Shown piece by piece: positions 53,711-62,530 of a stretch of 64,000 nucleotides of DNA. The stretch is from the NCBI GenBank assembly GCA_965279285.1, contig OZ257147.1, forward strand, positions 310,001 to 374,000, given 5' to 3'. The stretch is from G965279335 sp965279285 (GTDB taxonomy: Bacteria > Pseudomonadota > Gammaproteobacteria > DSM-16500). Made by a program: the position numbers and the translations under genes. Numbering within the stretch: the stretch's first letter is position 1; every line of letters starts with the position of its first letter. The notes under the pieces were generated by a model that was not told where the DNA came from, made no database searches, and saw only the letters and a list, made by a program, of their open reading frames with translations.

Positions 53711-55725
53711 CGTAAAACACGCCGCATAATTTTATTTGACGCTGTTTTTGGTAATTCAGGAATAAAAATAACAGCTTGAATTTTAAATAATGGATTAAGG
53801 CGTTGATTAATTCGAGTTTGCATCAGTTGTTTTATTTTTTCTGGATCAAGATTACTTGTAGTAGCAGCATAAATGATTAGTTGACTAGGCCCATTTTGTG
53901 GCGGAGCAACGGCAATTGCTGCTGTTTCAGTAATATGTTCTATACCAATTAAAGCACGTTCGATTTCTGCAGAGCTAATTTTTATACCGCCTAGATTCAT
54001 CGTGTCATCGATGCGACCGAGTAGGCAATAACAATTTTTTGCTAAACGTTGTGCTTGATCACCATGACGACGCAAAACCTGATTTTTAAAATTGGGCATA
54101 TTAGCAAAATAAATTTTATCATGATCCGCATTGAGTAACTGAGTTGATAAACCCAGTGCGGGAACGAGAATAGCAACTTCACCGTTATCACTTATTTTAC
54201 CTTCTTCATCCAATAAAACGAAATCTACTCCCATGGTGGGTGTGGTAAATAAAGCAGGATAATTTTTTTCAATTAATGTGCTAGTAATATAGCTACCGCC
54301 GATTTCCGTGCCACCACAATATTCAATGATGGGCTTATAATTTGCTAGCGACATCAGATAAAGCATGTCATCTGGATTAGAGCACTCACCGGTAGAACTA
54401 AAGGCTTTTATCGATGTCCAATCTAATCCTTGCATACATTGTGATTGTCGCCAAGTGGCTACTAATGTGGGCACTATGCCCAGCATGGTGACTTTTGTAT
54501 TTTGAATAAACTCACCGAATAATCTGTCATTGGGTGCATCTGTGTAAAGCGCTAAGGTGGCATTATTCATCAGCGCTGCAAAAATAAGCCAAGGGCCCAT
54601 CATCCAACCGAGATTCGTTGGCCAAGCGAGTATGTCTTCGGCTTTAATATCATGATGCAGATAGGCATCACTGGCTACTTTAATTGGCGTTGTGTGGTTC
54701 CAGGGTATGGCTTTGGGCTCGCCTGTTGTGCCAGAAGAAAATAAAATATTACATGTTGCCATCGGATCACAAGGATAGGCTGTCAATGTATCTGTAGTTT
54801 GAAGAAAATTCTCCCATGTGACATCGTTATTGCGTAATGAACAAGTTATTTTTTCATCGTAAGGTAATACATAAATAATGTTTGGATTTGCTGCAGCTAC
54901 TTTTTCATAAAGTGGTAGTTGTTTATTACCTCTTTGAATAAAGTCTTGAGTAAAAACGGCTTTAGCTTGAGTCATGCGTAATCGAGTAGCAATTTCTTCG
55001 GCGGAAAAACTATCAGCAATTGAAACGACTGCACCGCCCATTTTAATAATGCCAAGATAGAGCGCAACAGCTTCTTTAGTCATAGGCATATCAATGCCTA
55101 TCGCATCACCTGGAATATAGCCCGCGTTTATTAAGCTATTAGCAATACGATTGCTTAATTTATTTAACTCACCGTAACTCATTGTCGCTATATTTTTTTG
55201 TTTATCTAAAAATAATAGGGCATTTTTAGTTGGGTCAGCTTTAAAACAGCTTTCAATAATATTAAGTTTGGCATTCACTAACCAGAGCGGGTTTTTTTTA
55301 CCTAATGTCATATCACAAATTGTTGTAGGTGGAGTTTGAAAAATAACCTTAATTTTATCGATGATTTTTGCAATAAAAGCAGAATGATGTTGCGTTGTCC
55401 ATGAATGAAAATCACTAATATTCGTTATTTTTTGTTCCGCCATGAGTGTTGCTAGATGCGTTGTTGCGATAAATTTTTCTTCTGGTATCCAGGCAGGTGC
55501 AGTTTCTGGATGTGTTTTCCAATCGGGATAACAGAGAGAAAATAAAAATTTGTGTAATGTAAATGGATATTGATTATTTAAAATAGTGGTAGAAATTATT
55601 TTCCATGCAGCTTCGCCAGACATTTTTTTAATGATGGGAATAATTTTATTATAAAGCGTTGTAGCGGTGTCCGTTGTAAGACCAAGGAGAGTGAGATCTT
55701 CAATGTTAATTTGTTTTGTGTTCAT
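53656..55725 (-). CDS. AMP-forming acyl-CoA synthetase (acetyl-CoA synthetase-like)
   Basis: 689 residues. The AMP-binding motif LFSSGTTGEPKAIPW, the second motif EYCGGTEIGGSYI, the hinge GRIDDTMNLGGIKISSAEIE and the catalytic lysine region KTASNKIMRRVLR are all present. The N-terminal part and GRIDDTMNLGG form are those of the acetyl-CoA synthetase-like group that includes plant acyl-activating enzymes 17/18. It would activate a short acid to its CoA ester. The last 10 or so residues (TSRGLSAGSSARR) derive from the palindromic repeat at 53669-53700, and the end overlaps the EAL frame. The start lacks a ribosome site; a REP-like unit lies 13 bases upstream. Confidence 0.87.
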   Translation of the reverse strand: MNTKQINIEDLTLLGLTTDTATTLYNKIIPIIKKMSGEAAWKIISTTILNNQYPFTLHKFLFSLCYPDWKTHPETAPAWIPEEKFIATTHLATLMAEQKITNISDFHSWTTQHHSAFIAKIIDKIKVIFQTPPTTICDMTLGKKNPLWLVNAKLNIIESCFKADPTKNALLFLDKQKNIATMSYGELNKLSNRIANSLINAGYIPGDAIGIDMPMTKEAVALYLGIIKMGGAVVSIADSFSAEEIATRLRMTQAKAVFTQDFIQRGNKQLPLYEKVAAANPNIIYVLPYDEKITCSLRNNDVTWENFLQTTDTLTAYPCDPMATCNILFSSGTTGEPKAIPWNHTTPIKVASDAYLHHDIKAEDILAWPTNLGWMMGPWLIFAALMNNATLALYTDAPNDRLFGEFIQNTKVTMLGIVPTLVATWRQSQCMQGLDWTSIKAFSSTGECSNPDDMLYLMSLANYKPIIEYCGGTEIGGSYITSTLIEKNYPALFTTPTMGVDFVLLDEEGKISDNGEVAILVPALGLSTQLLNADHDKIYFANMPNFKNQVLRRHGDQAQRLAKNCYCLLGRIDDTMNLGGIKISSAEIERALIGIEHITETAAIAVAPPQNGPSQLIIYAATTSNLDPEKIKQLMQTRINQRLNPLFKIQAVIFIPELPKTASNKIMRRVLRQQSSTSRGLSAGSSARR
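53669..53700. repeat. gc-rich palindromic repeat, copy 2
   Basis: The palindrome cccgcgg-acaa-gccgcggg with flanks ctggat and acgttga. It lies inside the overlapping 3' ends of the EAL frame and the acyl-CoA synthetase gene, and encodes the tails of both. Copy 1 at 52562-52775 lies on the other side of the EAL fragment. Confidence 0.88.
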
Positions 55726-55737
55726 TTGTGATAATCA

Positions 55738-55767
55738 GTAGGGTGGGCAAAACGCAGCGTGCCCACC
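55738..55767. repeat. REP-like hairpin, single copy with one change
   Basis: Unit gtagggtgggcaaaacgcag..., one base different from the common form, between fis and the acyl-CoA synthetase gene, close to the latter's start. Confidence 0.85.
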
Positions 55768-55782
55768 ACTCAACCAATACTT

Positions 55783-56049
55783 TTAATCCAACATACCATA
55801 TTGCTTTAATTTTTTGCGTAGTGTGCCACGTGAAAGACCTAAGATAGTCGACATTCTGACTTGATTATAGTGAGTATGATTAATTAAAACCTCAAGTAAA
55901 GGTCGTTCAATTTCTTCGAGTAAAATTGAGTAAAAATCAATGGGTTGTTCACTGCCAATGTGAGTGAAATAGTTGCGTAGTGTATCCTTGACAGCTTGTC
56001 TCAAGGTGACGTTGTCTAGTGTGTCTGTTACTGCCATTTTTTCTGTCAT
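55783..56049 (-). CDS. fis: Fis-family nucleoid protein
   Basis: 88 residues. The C-terminal helix-turn-helix MSTILGLSRGTLRKKLKQYG is the classic Fis signature, preceded by the dimerisation helices with LLEEIERPLLEVLINHTHYN. Length is close to the 98 residues of E. coli Fis. The ATG at 56049 has ggag 7 bases upstream. Fis bends DNA and regulates growth-phase genes. In enterics fis follows dusB; here it does not, and it stands near HU and a ProQ-like gene. The upstream 56050-56244 gap is AT-rich with nothing clear. Confidence 0.9.
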   Translation of the reverse strand: MTEKMAVTDTLDNVTLRQAVKDTLRNYFTHIGSEQPIDFYSILLEEIERPLLEVLINHTHYNQVRMSTILGLSRGTLRKKLKQYGMLD

Positions 56050-56244
56050 ATTAAAGCTCCATTTTAACGTATAAATTATTTCCCTAAACAGATTCCTATC
56101 ATATCGCGCATTTTATTACGCTGCTAGTAGGGTATTGCGTTGATTTTTGTGAATAATTGAACACAATTAGAATTGCGCGCATAAAAAGTACAAAACTGCA
56201 ATTTAGTCAGCATTATTTTTTTAGCACGCGCTTTTCTAATGTCA

Positions 56245-56541
56245 TTATTTGGTATCAACTTTGTCGGTACCATCTATCGTTTCTTTTAGATTCTTGCCCG
56301 CCTTAAAGAAAGGGACGATAGCTTCCTCTATCATCATTTCCTGACCTGTCAGAGGGTTTTTTACTCTGCGTGCAGCTCGTTTTTTTACCCCAAAGTTACC
56401 AAAACCAACGAGTGAAACATTTCCTCCTGCCGTTAGTGCATCGGTAATACTCGCTAATGCTGCACCTAGTGCTTTTTCTGCTCTAGCTAAGGAAATATCT
56501 GCGATACCCGCTATCGCAGATACTAGCTGAGATTTATTCAT
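56245..56541 (-). CDS. hupB: HU-family DNA-binding protein
   Basis: 98 residues. MNKSQLVSAIAGIADIS is the HU N-terminal helix, and the arm region has VSLVGFGNFGVKKRAARRVK and NPLTGQEM. IVPFFKAGKNLKETI ends the fold, with a short acidic tail. The ATG has aggagc 7 bases upstream, which lies just after the stop of the lysine-rich gene, so both are probably on one mRNA. HU bends and compacts DNA non-specifically. Confidence 0.93.
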   Translation of the reverse strand: MNKSQLVSAIAGIADISLARAEKALGAALASITDALTAGGNVSLVGFGNFGVKKRAARRVKNPLTGQEMMIEEAIVPFFKAGKNLKETIDGTDKVDTK

Positions 56542-56549
56542 AATCGCTC

Positions 56550-57170
56550 CTAAGAAATTGTTTCAACTGAATTGGGGTTGTAAGTCTCAATTTCATCAGT
56601 TAATTCAGTTTCAGCTATTTCTTGGGGTTTTTGTATTGGAGCAGCTTTCTGTGTTGCTTTTTTGGCTTTCTTAACTACTTTTTTGGGTGTTTTTTTCATG
56701 GTTTTTACTTGCGTAGCGGCTTTTTCGCTCCAGGTTTTTTCAAAGTTCTTTGTTTCTTTGTTGAGAGCGATCCATTTATTTTGCTTTTCAGTTAAAGAAA
56801 GAATTTGTTTTTTAATTTGATCTACTTTAGCGATCATTGCCGTCATTGCATCATTGGCTTTTGTATAACCTTTTTTAGCAGCAGCTAATTGTTTCTTTTT
56901 GCTTGGGGTTGGTTTCGCTTTTTCTAGAGTTATGCATTTGTTTTTGATAGCTTTTGTTAAGTTAGCGGCTTTTTTTAATGCTTCAGCTAGCTTTTTTTCT
57001 TGTGCTTTTATCATGCTGATTTCTTGGCGATATTGGGCAACGATTTGTGTTGCCATTCCTCTAAAGGCTGCTTCCATTTTCCCAGCTAAACTCAGCGTAA
57101 CGGCTTTTTTTGCTTTGTTACGGATGGCTTTTTTGGCTTTCATAGGTTTTGCAACTTTCTTTCGACGCAT
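56550..57170 (-). CDS. lysine-rich coiled-coil protein
   Basis: 206 residues, very rich in Lys and Ala at both ends (VKKAKKATQKAAPIQK near the C terminus) with a long central coiled coil (about 30-145, for example QEKKLAEALKKAANLTKAIK). The tails look like histone H1-type or bacterial histone-like tails and should bind nucleic acid by charge. I do not recognise the family. It lies 8 bases upstream of the HU gene in the same direction, so a chromosome-structuring role is likely but inferred. The start has aagga 9 bases upstream. Confidence 0.72.
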   Translation of the reverse strand: MRRKKVAKPMKAKKAIRNKAKKAVTLSLAGKMEAAFRGMATQIVAQYRQEISMIKAQEKKLAEALKKAANLTKAIKNKCITLEKAKPTPSKKKQLAAAKKGYTKANDAMTAMIAKVDQIKKQILSLTEKQNKWIALNKETKNFEKTWSEKAATQVKTMKKTPKKVVKKAKKATQKAAPIQKPQEIAETELTDEIETYNPNSVETIS

Positions 57171-57386
57171 GGGTAATTATCCTTTAAATTATTTTCCGAA
57201 GGTAAAATTTAACATTTTTTTGTTGAAAAAGTCCACTCTTGATGTGTCTTTATTGTTGATTTCATGTCTGAAAATAATTAAAGTACGGAAATGTATATGA
57301 GGTTTGAATTTAATTACTGCAATGAGTACCTATAATTTCCTTATTATCAATTCCTTGTTTAGAGCCCCCCAATTAGGAGTCACGGC

Positions 57387-57881
57387 ATGAGTAACCCCAG
57401 TTTGAAAGAACAATTACAAGCATTGTCGATAGGAGCGTCGCCTGCAGAAGAAAAGGAAAAGCCTAAGCCAAAGAAACGTCATCATTCTGGTGCTAGTACA
57501 AAACAAAAGCCACAATGGTTGGAGCAAGCACAATATGGAGTCGAGTTATTAAAGGCTTATTTCCCTCTTTGTTTTAAAGACATGAAAGAGATTCAACCGT
57601 TAAAGATTGGTATTAAACAAGATTTGGTAAAATATCTGAGTACCTTAAATGATGTGGTTGTGGGTGACAAAGCATGTATGGTGAATAGTCTTGCTTATTA
57701 TGTTAATTCTCCTTCATATCATAAAGTCGTCGTCGCTGGTGCAAATCGCATTGATTTAGAGGGTGTTTCAGTTGGGGTAGTTACCGCGGAAGAAGCAAAT
57801 TATTCTGTTGAAAGACGTAAATCAAAACAACAAAAAAAATTGGGTGTTAGTCAAGCTGCTGAAGCTACTACAGAGTCGTAA
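57387..57881 (+). CDS. ProQ/FinO-domain RNA chaperone
   Basis: 164 residues. The central FinO domain (about 50-130) shows YFPLCFKDMKEIQPLKIGIK, then YYVNSPSYHKVVVAGANRID and LEGVSVGVVTAEE, the usual ProQ order. N-terminal (KPKPKKRHH) and C-terminal (RRKSKQQKK) basic tails would help bind RNA. The Legionella RocC protein belongs to the same family. Strong aggag before the ATG. It binds structured small RNAs and mRNA ends. It is 18 bases upstream of the permease gene, probably one operon, and is divergent from the lysine-rich protein gene. Confidence 0.88.
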   Translation: MSNPSLKEQLQALSIGASPAEEKEKPKPKKRHHSGASTKQKPQWLEQAQYGVELLKAYFPLCFKDMKEIQPLKIGIKQDLVKYLSTLNDVVVGDKACMVNSLAYYVNSPSYHKVVVAGANRIDLEGVSVGVVTAEEANYSVERRKSKQQKKLGVSQAAEATTES

Positions 57882-57899
57882 ATCATCGAGGAGAGAGTC

Positions 57900-59489
57900 A
57901 TGGAGTTATTTCGTCGTTTTTCCCCTATTAATTTATTAATGATCAGTATTAATGGCATGGTAGGTTCTGCTTGGTTATTTGCACCCTTATATGCTGCTAA
58001 GATTGCAGGCCCTTCGGCAATTATTGCTTGGATTATTGGTGGTTTAGCAACAGCGTTGATTGCAATCACATTTGCGGAGCTTTCAGTATTACTGCCAGTG
58101 GCAGGTGGTACTGCTTATATTCCTCGTTTAAGTCATGGCGCTTTGACCAGTTTTATTCTCAGTTGGATTGCGTGGTTATCTGCTTTAACGATGGCACCCA
58201 TCGAAGTTCAAGCTGTTTTACAATATGCGTCTACGTATTTTTCTTCTCTGACTCATTCTGTTGGTGGCACACCTTTGTTAACCGGTGTTGGTTTAGTGTG
58301 GGCAACGGTGTTGATGTTAACTTTTTGTTTTATCAATATTGCGAGCTTTACTGGTTTGGTGCGTTTTAATTTAGTGATATTTATTTTTAAAATAGCCATT
58401 ATTTTATTAACTATTGTGATGTTGATTCGGGCTAATTTTAATCCGAGTAATTTTGTTGGCTTGTCATCCAGTAGTTCAGTGGGTGGTTGGCATTCTATAC
58501 TTTCTGCTGTTGCCATTGGTGGTATTGCTTTTGCTTTTACTGGGTTTAAGCATGGTGTTGAGCTTGCGGGCGAAGCTAAAAAAATGCAATTTGGTGTTCC
58601 CTTAGCGATTATCGGTTCAGTATTAATTTGTTTGCTTTTATATGTGGGTTTGCAAGTTGCATTTATTGGTGCACTCAATCCTGAGTCTTTAAAAAATGGT
58701 TGGGAAAATTTAACTTTTTTAGGTGATGTAGGCCCGTTTGCAGGGCTTGTGGCAGGTTTGGGTATCATTTGGTTGTTAAAATTACTTTATGTTGATGCTG
58801 CTGTTTCACCTTCTGGAGCGGGATTAATTTATGTGACTTCAACCGCAAGAATTTTATATGCGATGGCACAAATTGGTTATATGCCACAGATATTTGTAAA
58901 ATTAAATAAACAAAACTTTCCTGTTGTTGCCATATTTTTTAATTTTATTTTAGGGATGTTATTATTTTTACCTTTACCTGGTTGGCAAGCCATGGTTAGC
59001 TTTTTAGTATCAGGTATGGTGATCTCTTATGCGATGGGTCCTATCGCTGTTTTATGTTTACGCTTAGAGTTGCCGAATGAAAAACGCTTATTTAAATTGC
59101 CATTTGCTAATCTTATTTGTGTGAGTGCGTTTTATTGTTGTAATCTCATTAGTTATTGGACGGGTTGGGAAACCATGTATAAATTAGGCATCGCAATTTT
59201 AATTGGTTTTGTCTTTTTTACTATTGCTTGCTGGCGTGGAAAAATTGCAAAAAATTTAATAGGTTTTAAATCTATTTTATGGATAGTGCCTTATTTAGGT
59301 GGTTTAGAACTCATTTCATACTTAGGTGCTTTTGGTGGTGGAATTGGTGTTATTCCATTCGGCTGGGATTTTTTAGTGATTGCATTGTTTAGCGCAGTTA
59401 TTTTGTATTTAGCTATTGCAACGCGGCTTTCTGTTTCAACGCGTTCTTTAACTGATTTGCGTAATTTGGCTGAGGTGGCGCCGGTATAA
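57900..59489 (+). CDS. APC-superfamily amino acid permease
   Basis: 529 residues with about 12-14 hydrophobic segments. The first membrane helix reads LLMISINGMVGSAWLFAP, with the broken-helix glycine pattern typical of APC transporters, and LATALIAITFAELSVLLPVA and AFAFTGFKHGVELAGEAKK (conserved third-to-sixth helix region) follow. The start has gaggag just upstream, 18 bases after the ProQ-like gene. It should import or exchange an amino acid across the inner membrane; the substrate cannot be told. Confidence 0.9.
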   Translation: MELFRRFSPINLLMISINGMVGSAWLFAPLYAAKIAGPSAIIAWIIGGLATALIAITFAELSVLLPVAGGTAYIPRLSHGALTSFILSWIAWLSALTMAPIEVQAVLQYASTYFSSLTHSVGGTPLLTGVGLVWATVLMLTFCFINIASFTGLVRFNLVIFIFKIAIILLTIVMLIRANFNPSNFVGLSSSSSVGGWHSILSAVAIGGIAFAFTGFKHGVELAGEAKKMQFGVPLAIIGSVLICLLLYVGLQVAFIGALNPESLKNGWENLTFLGDVGPFAGLVAGLGIIWLLKLLYVDAAVSPSGAGLIYVTSTARILYAMAQIGYMPQIFVKLNKQNFPVVAIFFNFILGMLLFLPLPGWQAMVSFLVSGMVISYAMGPIAVLCLRLELPNEKRLFKLPFANLICVSAFYCCNLISYWTGWETMYKLGIAILIGFVFFTIACWRGKIAKNLIGFKSILWIVPYLGGLELISYLGAFGGGIGVIPFGWDFLVIALFSAVILYLAIATRLSVSTRSLTDLRNLAEVAPV

Positions 59490-59497
59490 AATTATTT

Positions 59498-59528
59498 GGT
59501 GGGCACGCTGCGCTTTGCCCACCCTACA
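59498..59528. repeat. REP-like hairpin followed by a T run
   Basis: One unit between the convergent permease and L,D-transpeptidase genes. The hairpin stem is followed by attttttata on the + strand, so it could act as a factor-independent terminator for the permease operon. Confidence 0.8.
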
Positions 59529-59539
59529 TTTTTTATAAT

Positions 59540-60217
59540 TTATTTTGTTACGATAACGGCCACGTCTTCATCACCGACAAACTCTTGATTCAACCATTTT
59601 GCATCTTTAACTAACATGCGCACGCAACCATGACTGGCATTATATCCTGGTAAATCATACGAACCGTGTAATGCAAATCCGCCATGGAAAAACATACAAT
59701 ATGGCATGGGCGCACCACCTCGACCGATAGGAAATTTTCTTGATTTGCAGCCTGAGCCTTCTTTGTTATAAATACGGAAATTACCTGTTGGCGTGTGACA
59801 ACGTTGATGTAGATCAGGACAATAACCTTTGGCAGTAGAGACGGGTCCCCAATTGATAAGCGCTCCAGAGCTATCATAAGCCCCCCAGGCTAATTCTTTG
59901 AGAGAGACATAAATAACTTTTTCATTGGGTGCAGTAATTTGTTTTTCAAAGGGTGAAATATCAAGTGCCGCGACTGTTTCAGAAACTGGGATCGCAATGA
60001 TTAATCCAGAATGTAAACTATTTCCCATACGATTGGCGCGCATCACAACATCTCTTCTTGCTTCATCTGGAAAAAGTCTTTGCCAACTGTCTTTGCCTTT
60101 GACTTTATAACAGCTAAACTGAGGATCTTGTTTACAAAGTTGAGCGCCATAATTTGCGAAAATAGGAGTAGAAAATAAATAGAAGAAACAGATAATAGCG
60201 ATAACTGTGCGAATCAT
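59540..60217 (-). CDS. L,D-transpeptidase (YkuD domain), exported
   Basis: 225 residues. Residues about 1-21 are a signal peptide. A LysM-like stretch (about 38-78, VMRANRMGNSLHSGLIIAIP) precedes the YkuD domain, whose active site reads ALHGSYDLPGYNASHGCVRM with the nucleophile Cys198. The start has gaggag 6 bases upstream. It works in the periplasm on peptidoglycan crosslinks or on anchoring of envelope proteins. It is unlike the larger L,D-transpeptidase at 11935-13107, which has a PG-binding type 1 domain. Confidence 0.9.
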   Translation of the reverse strand: MIRTVIAIICFFYLFSTPIFANYGAQLCKQDPQFSCYKVKGKDSWQRLFPDEARRDVVMRANRMGNSLHSGLIIAIPVSETVAALDISPFEKQITAPNEKVIYVSLKELAWGAYDSSGALINWGPVSTAKGYCPDLHQRCHTPTGNFRIYNKEGSGCKSRKFPIGRGGAPMPYCMFFHGGFALHGSYDLPGYNASHGCVRMLVKDAKWLNQEFVGDEDVAVIVTK

Positions 60218-60376
60218 AGTGCTCTCCTCGTTGTTGTATTGTTTTGGAGCATATGATTAATTATATTCCACAAGTGAGTGATAGATCAAAAAAATTAACA
60301 GTTATTTTTAACTAAATAAATCAAGATGTTATACCGTGGGCTAACGAGTCATATTTAATATTAAAGGGAAATAAGC

Positions 60377-61165
60377 ATGAAGAAACAAAAGGATAGCGCT
60401 GTTTTAATTGTAGTGAAGCAAGGGATCTTAGAAATCAGTTTAAATCGTCCTAATGCATTGAATGCACTAAATGGTGATGTGATGCATCAATTGTATGATG
60501 CTTTTGCACATGCAAAAGAAGATCCCGATATTAAGGCATTATTGATTACAGGCGTAGGTAAAGCATTTTGTGCTGGAGCAGACATTAATCAGCTTGCGAC
60601 CTTAGATAGTCAAACAGGAATTGATTTTGCTCATGATGGACAAATGGTTTTTCGCACTTTAGAACAACTTGGAAAACCCTCATTAGCCGTTATTAATGGA
60701 TTTGCTTTGGGTGGTGGTTGTGAGTTAGCGATGGCGGCGACATTGCGAATAGCAGCAGACACAGCGATGTTTGGGCAACCAGAAGTGAAGCTAGGTGTTA
60801 TTCCAGGTTTTGGTGGCACACAACGTTTAACTAGATTAGTTGGTAAAGGCCGTGCTTTAGATATGTGTTTAACCGGTCGGATGATTAATGCAGAAGAAGC
60901 ATTACATTGGGGTTTAGTAACAGAAGTTGTTGATGCAAAAAAATTATTGTCGCGAGCGAGAGAATTATTATTGGATATAACAAAATTAGCTCCCATCGCA
61001 TTAAAAAATATTATAGCAGTGGTTGATCGAGGTTTTGATTTATCATTAGATGACGCATTAGAGTTGGAAGCGCTTTATTTTGGTTTATGTTGCGCAACAC
61101 AAGATAAACAAGAAGGTGTAAAAGCATTTTTCGCTAAACGGAAGGCCGAGTTTATTGGAGCTTAA
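60377..61165 (+). CDS. enoyl-CoA hydratase (crotonase family)
   Basis: 262 residues. GVGKAFCAGADINQL and FALGGGCELAMAATLRIAAD form the oxyanion hole; the glutamates expected in hydratases are visible in QPEVKLGVIPGFGGTQRL (two crotonase active-site regions). The start has aaaggg upstream. It is followed with overlap by a 3-hydroxyisobutyryl-CoA hydrolase gene, so it most likely hydrates methacrylyl-CoA in valine breakdown, although broad short-chain activity is possible. The mmsB-like gene at the left end would catalyse the step after the hydrolase. Confidence 0.88.
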   Translation: MKKQKDSAVLIVVKQGILEISLNRPNALNALNGDVMHQLYDAFAHAKEDPDIKALLITGVGKAFCAGADINQLATLDSQTGIDFAHDGQMVFRTLEQLGKPSLAVINGFALGGGCELAMAATLRIAADTAMFGQPEVKLGVIPGFGGTQRLTRLVGKGRALDMCLTGRMINAEEALHWGLVTEVVDAKKLLSRARELLLDITKLAPIALKNIIAVVDRGFDLSLDDALELEALYFGLCCATQDKQEGVKAFFAKRKAEFIGA

Positions 61166-62232
61166 TGATGGACACAAACAGTGATGTTATTTTTGAAGAA
61201 ATTTCTGGTCGTCAACAAAATTTAGGTTTAATTACATTAAATCGGCCCAAGGTATTAAATGCACTTAATCACACCATGTTTCTTGCGATTAACAATCAGT
61301 TGCTTGAGTGGGAAGCAGCAGATCAAATAAAAGCAGTCATTATTCGTGCTGTAGAAGGTCGGGCATTTTGTGCTGGTGGTGATATCCGCGCAGCATATGA
61401 AAAAAAAATGTCGAGTGATCCTTCATTGCCATATTTTTTTCGTGATGAATATCAAATGAATTTAACTATTCAAAATTATCGTAAACCGTATATTGCATTT
61501 ATGGATGGAATTACGATGGGTGGTGGTGCTGGTATTTCAATTAATGGCTCACACCGAGTGGCAACAGAGCGTTTAGTGTTTGCTATGCCAGAAACAGGAA
61601 TTGGTTTTTATCCTGATGTAGGAGCAACTTATTTTTTATCGCGTTTGCCTTATAAAATAGGCTTTTATCTGGGTTTAACCGGTGTGCGTATTAATTATCA
61701 AGATTGCGCGACATTTGGTTTAGTGCAACATGTTGTGGGACAAGATGTTTTAGCGGAATTAATCCATGCATTAGCAGATGCTGAATTAGAGCAACAGCCA
61801 AAAGCTGAAGTGACAGCGGTGATAGAAAAATTTTCTCAAGCTTATGCACCGTCAGAATTAATCGATTATAAAGCGGTCATTAAAAAATGTTTTTCGGGCA
61901 AGACGGTTGAAGAAATTTTTTCTGCGCTGGAAGCTGAAAATAATGTTTGGTGTCAGCAAACATTGACAACGTTGAAAACAAAATCACCGACTAGTTTGAA
62001 AGTAACATTAAAAGCGTTGCAAGAAGGTGAACAGTTGAGTTTTAAAGAGTGTATGCGTATGGAGTATCGTTTAACGAGTCACTTTACGGAAGAGCCGGAT
62101 TTTTTTGAAGGGATTCGGGCAGCCATTATTGATAAAGATCAACATCCACAGTGGCAGCCGGATTCTTTGCAAAAAGTTTCATTAGCCGCGGTTGAGAAGT
62201 ATTTTTTGCCGTTGAGTCAGGAGTTGGTGTGA
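61165..62232 (+). CDS. 3-hydroxyisobutyryl-CoA hydrolase
   Basis: 355 residues, crotonase fold with the longer C-terminal part of HIBYL-CoA hydrolases. Signatures: GRAFCAGGDIRAAYE, DGITMGGGAGISINGSHRVA, FAMPETGIGFYPDVGATYFL and, late, SLKVTLKALQEG. These separate it from true hydratases. The start codon overlaps the previous TAA; the ATG at 61168 has a better distance to ggag (7 bases) than the one at 61165. The enzyme releases 3-hydroxyisobutyrate from CoA. Tight coupling to the crotonase gene supports a valine pathway pair. Confidence 0.9.
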   Translation: MMDTNSDVIFEEISGRQQNLGLITLNRPKVLNALNHTMFLAINNQLLEWEAADQIKAVIIRAVEGRAFCAGGDIRAAYEKKMSSDPSLPYFFRDEYQMNLTIQNYRKPYIAFMDGITMGGGAGISINGSHRVATERLVFAMPETGIGFYPDVGATYFLSRLPYKIGFYLGLTGVRINYQDCATFGLVQHVVGQDVLAELIHALADAELEQQPKAEVTAVIEKFSQAYAPSELIDYKAVIKKCFSGKTVEEIFSALEAENNVWCQQTLTTLKTKSPTSLKVTLKALQEGEQLSFKECMRMEYRLTSHFTEEPDFFEGIRAAIIDKDQHPQWQPDSLQKVSLAAVEKYFLPLSQELV

Positions 62233-62233
62233 A

Positions 62234-62413
62234 TAGTCCTTATTTAGCAGCTAGAGTTTGGTGGGCACGCTGCGCTTTGCCCACCCTACATTTTTAATAC
62301 GATCAAATTGCGTCATACCCCATATTTCCCGAAAAATATAATACCATAAATTTAAAAACGTAGGGTGGGCAAAGCGCAGCGTGCCCACCAAACTCTAGCC
62401 GCTAAATAGTTAC
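62234..62413. repeat. palindromic element with REP-like inverted pair
   Basis: Outer arms (agtccttatttagcagctag near 62235 and the complement ending gctaaatagttac at 62413) enclose two REP-like units (62259-62290 and 62360-62389) in inverted orientation. It starts a few bases after the hydrolase stop codon. Confidence 0.88.
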
Positions 62414-62418
62414 TTATT

Positions 62419-62530
62419 ACCGGACATTTTACCGGACATTTTTTGGCATAAAAATAGCTTTATTTTAATTAAAATGTGCTATAATCAATAAGATGAAGAT
62501 AAAAAAACCGGACAAAAAATCGGACATTTT
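62419..62530 (+). promoter_or_regulatory. four ccggaca sites around the fic promoter
   Basis: Two head-to-tail 12-bp copies of accggacatttt lie at 62419-62430 and 62431-62442, and two related sites (accggacaaaaa at 62507-62518, tcggacatttt at 62520-62530) lie inside the first codons of the fic frame. Sites on both sides of a promoter suggest repression, perhaps by the winged helix of the Fic protein itself. Inferred. Confidence 0.6.
62477..62485 (+). promoter_or_regulatory. extended -10 promoter element close to the fic start
   Basis: The sequence tgctataat is a perfect extended -10 (TGnTATAAT). Transcription would start about 7 bases later, at or next to the ATG at 62493, giving a leaderless mRNA unless translation begins at the ATG pair near 62562. 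No good -35 box is seen. Confidence 0.55.
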
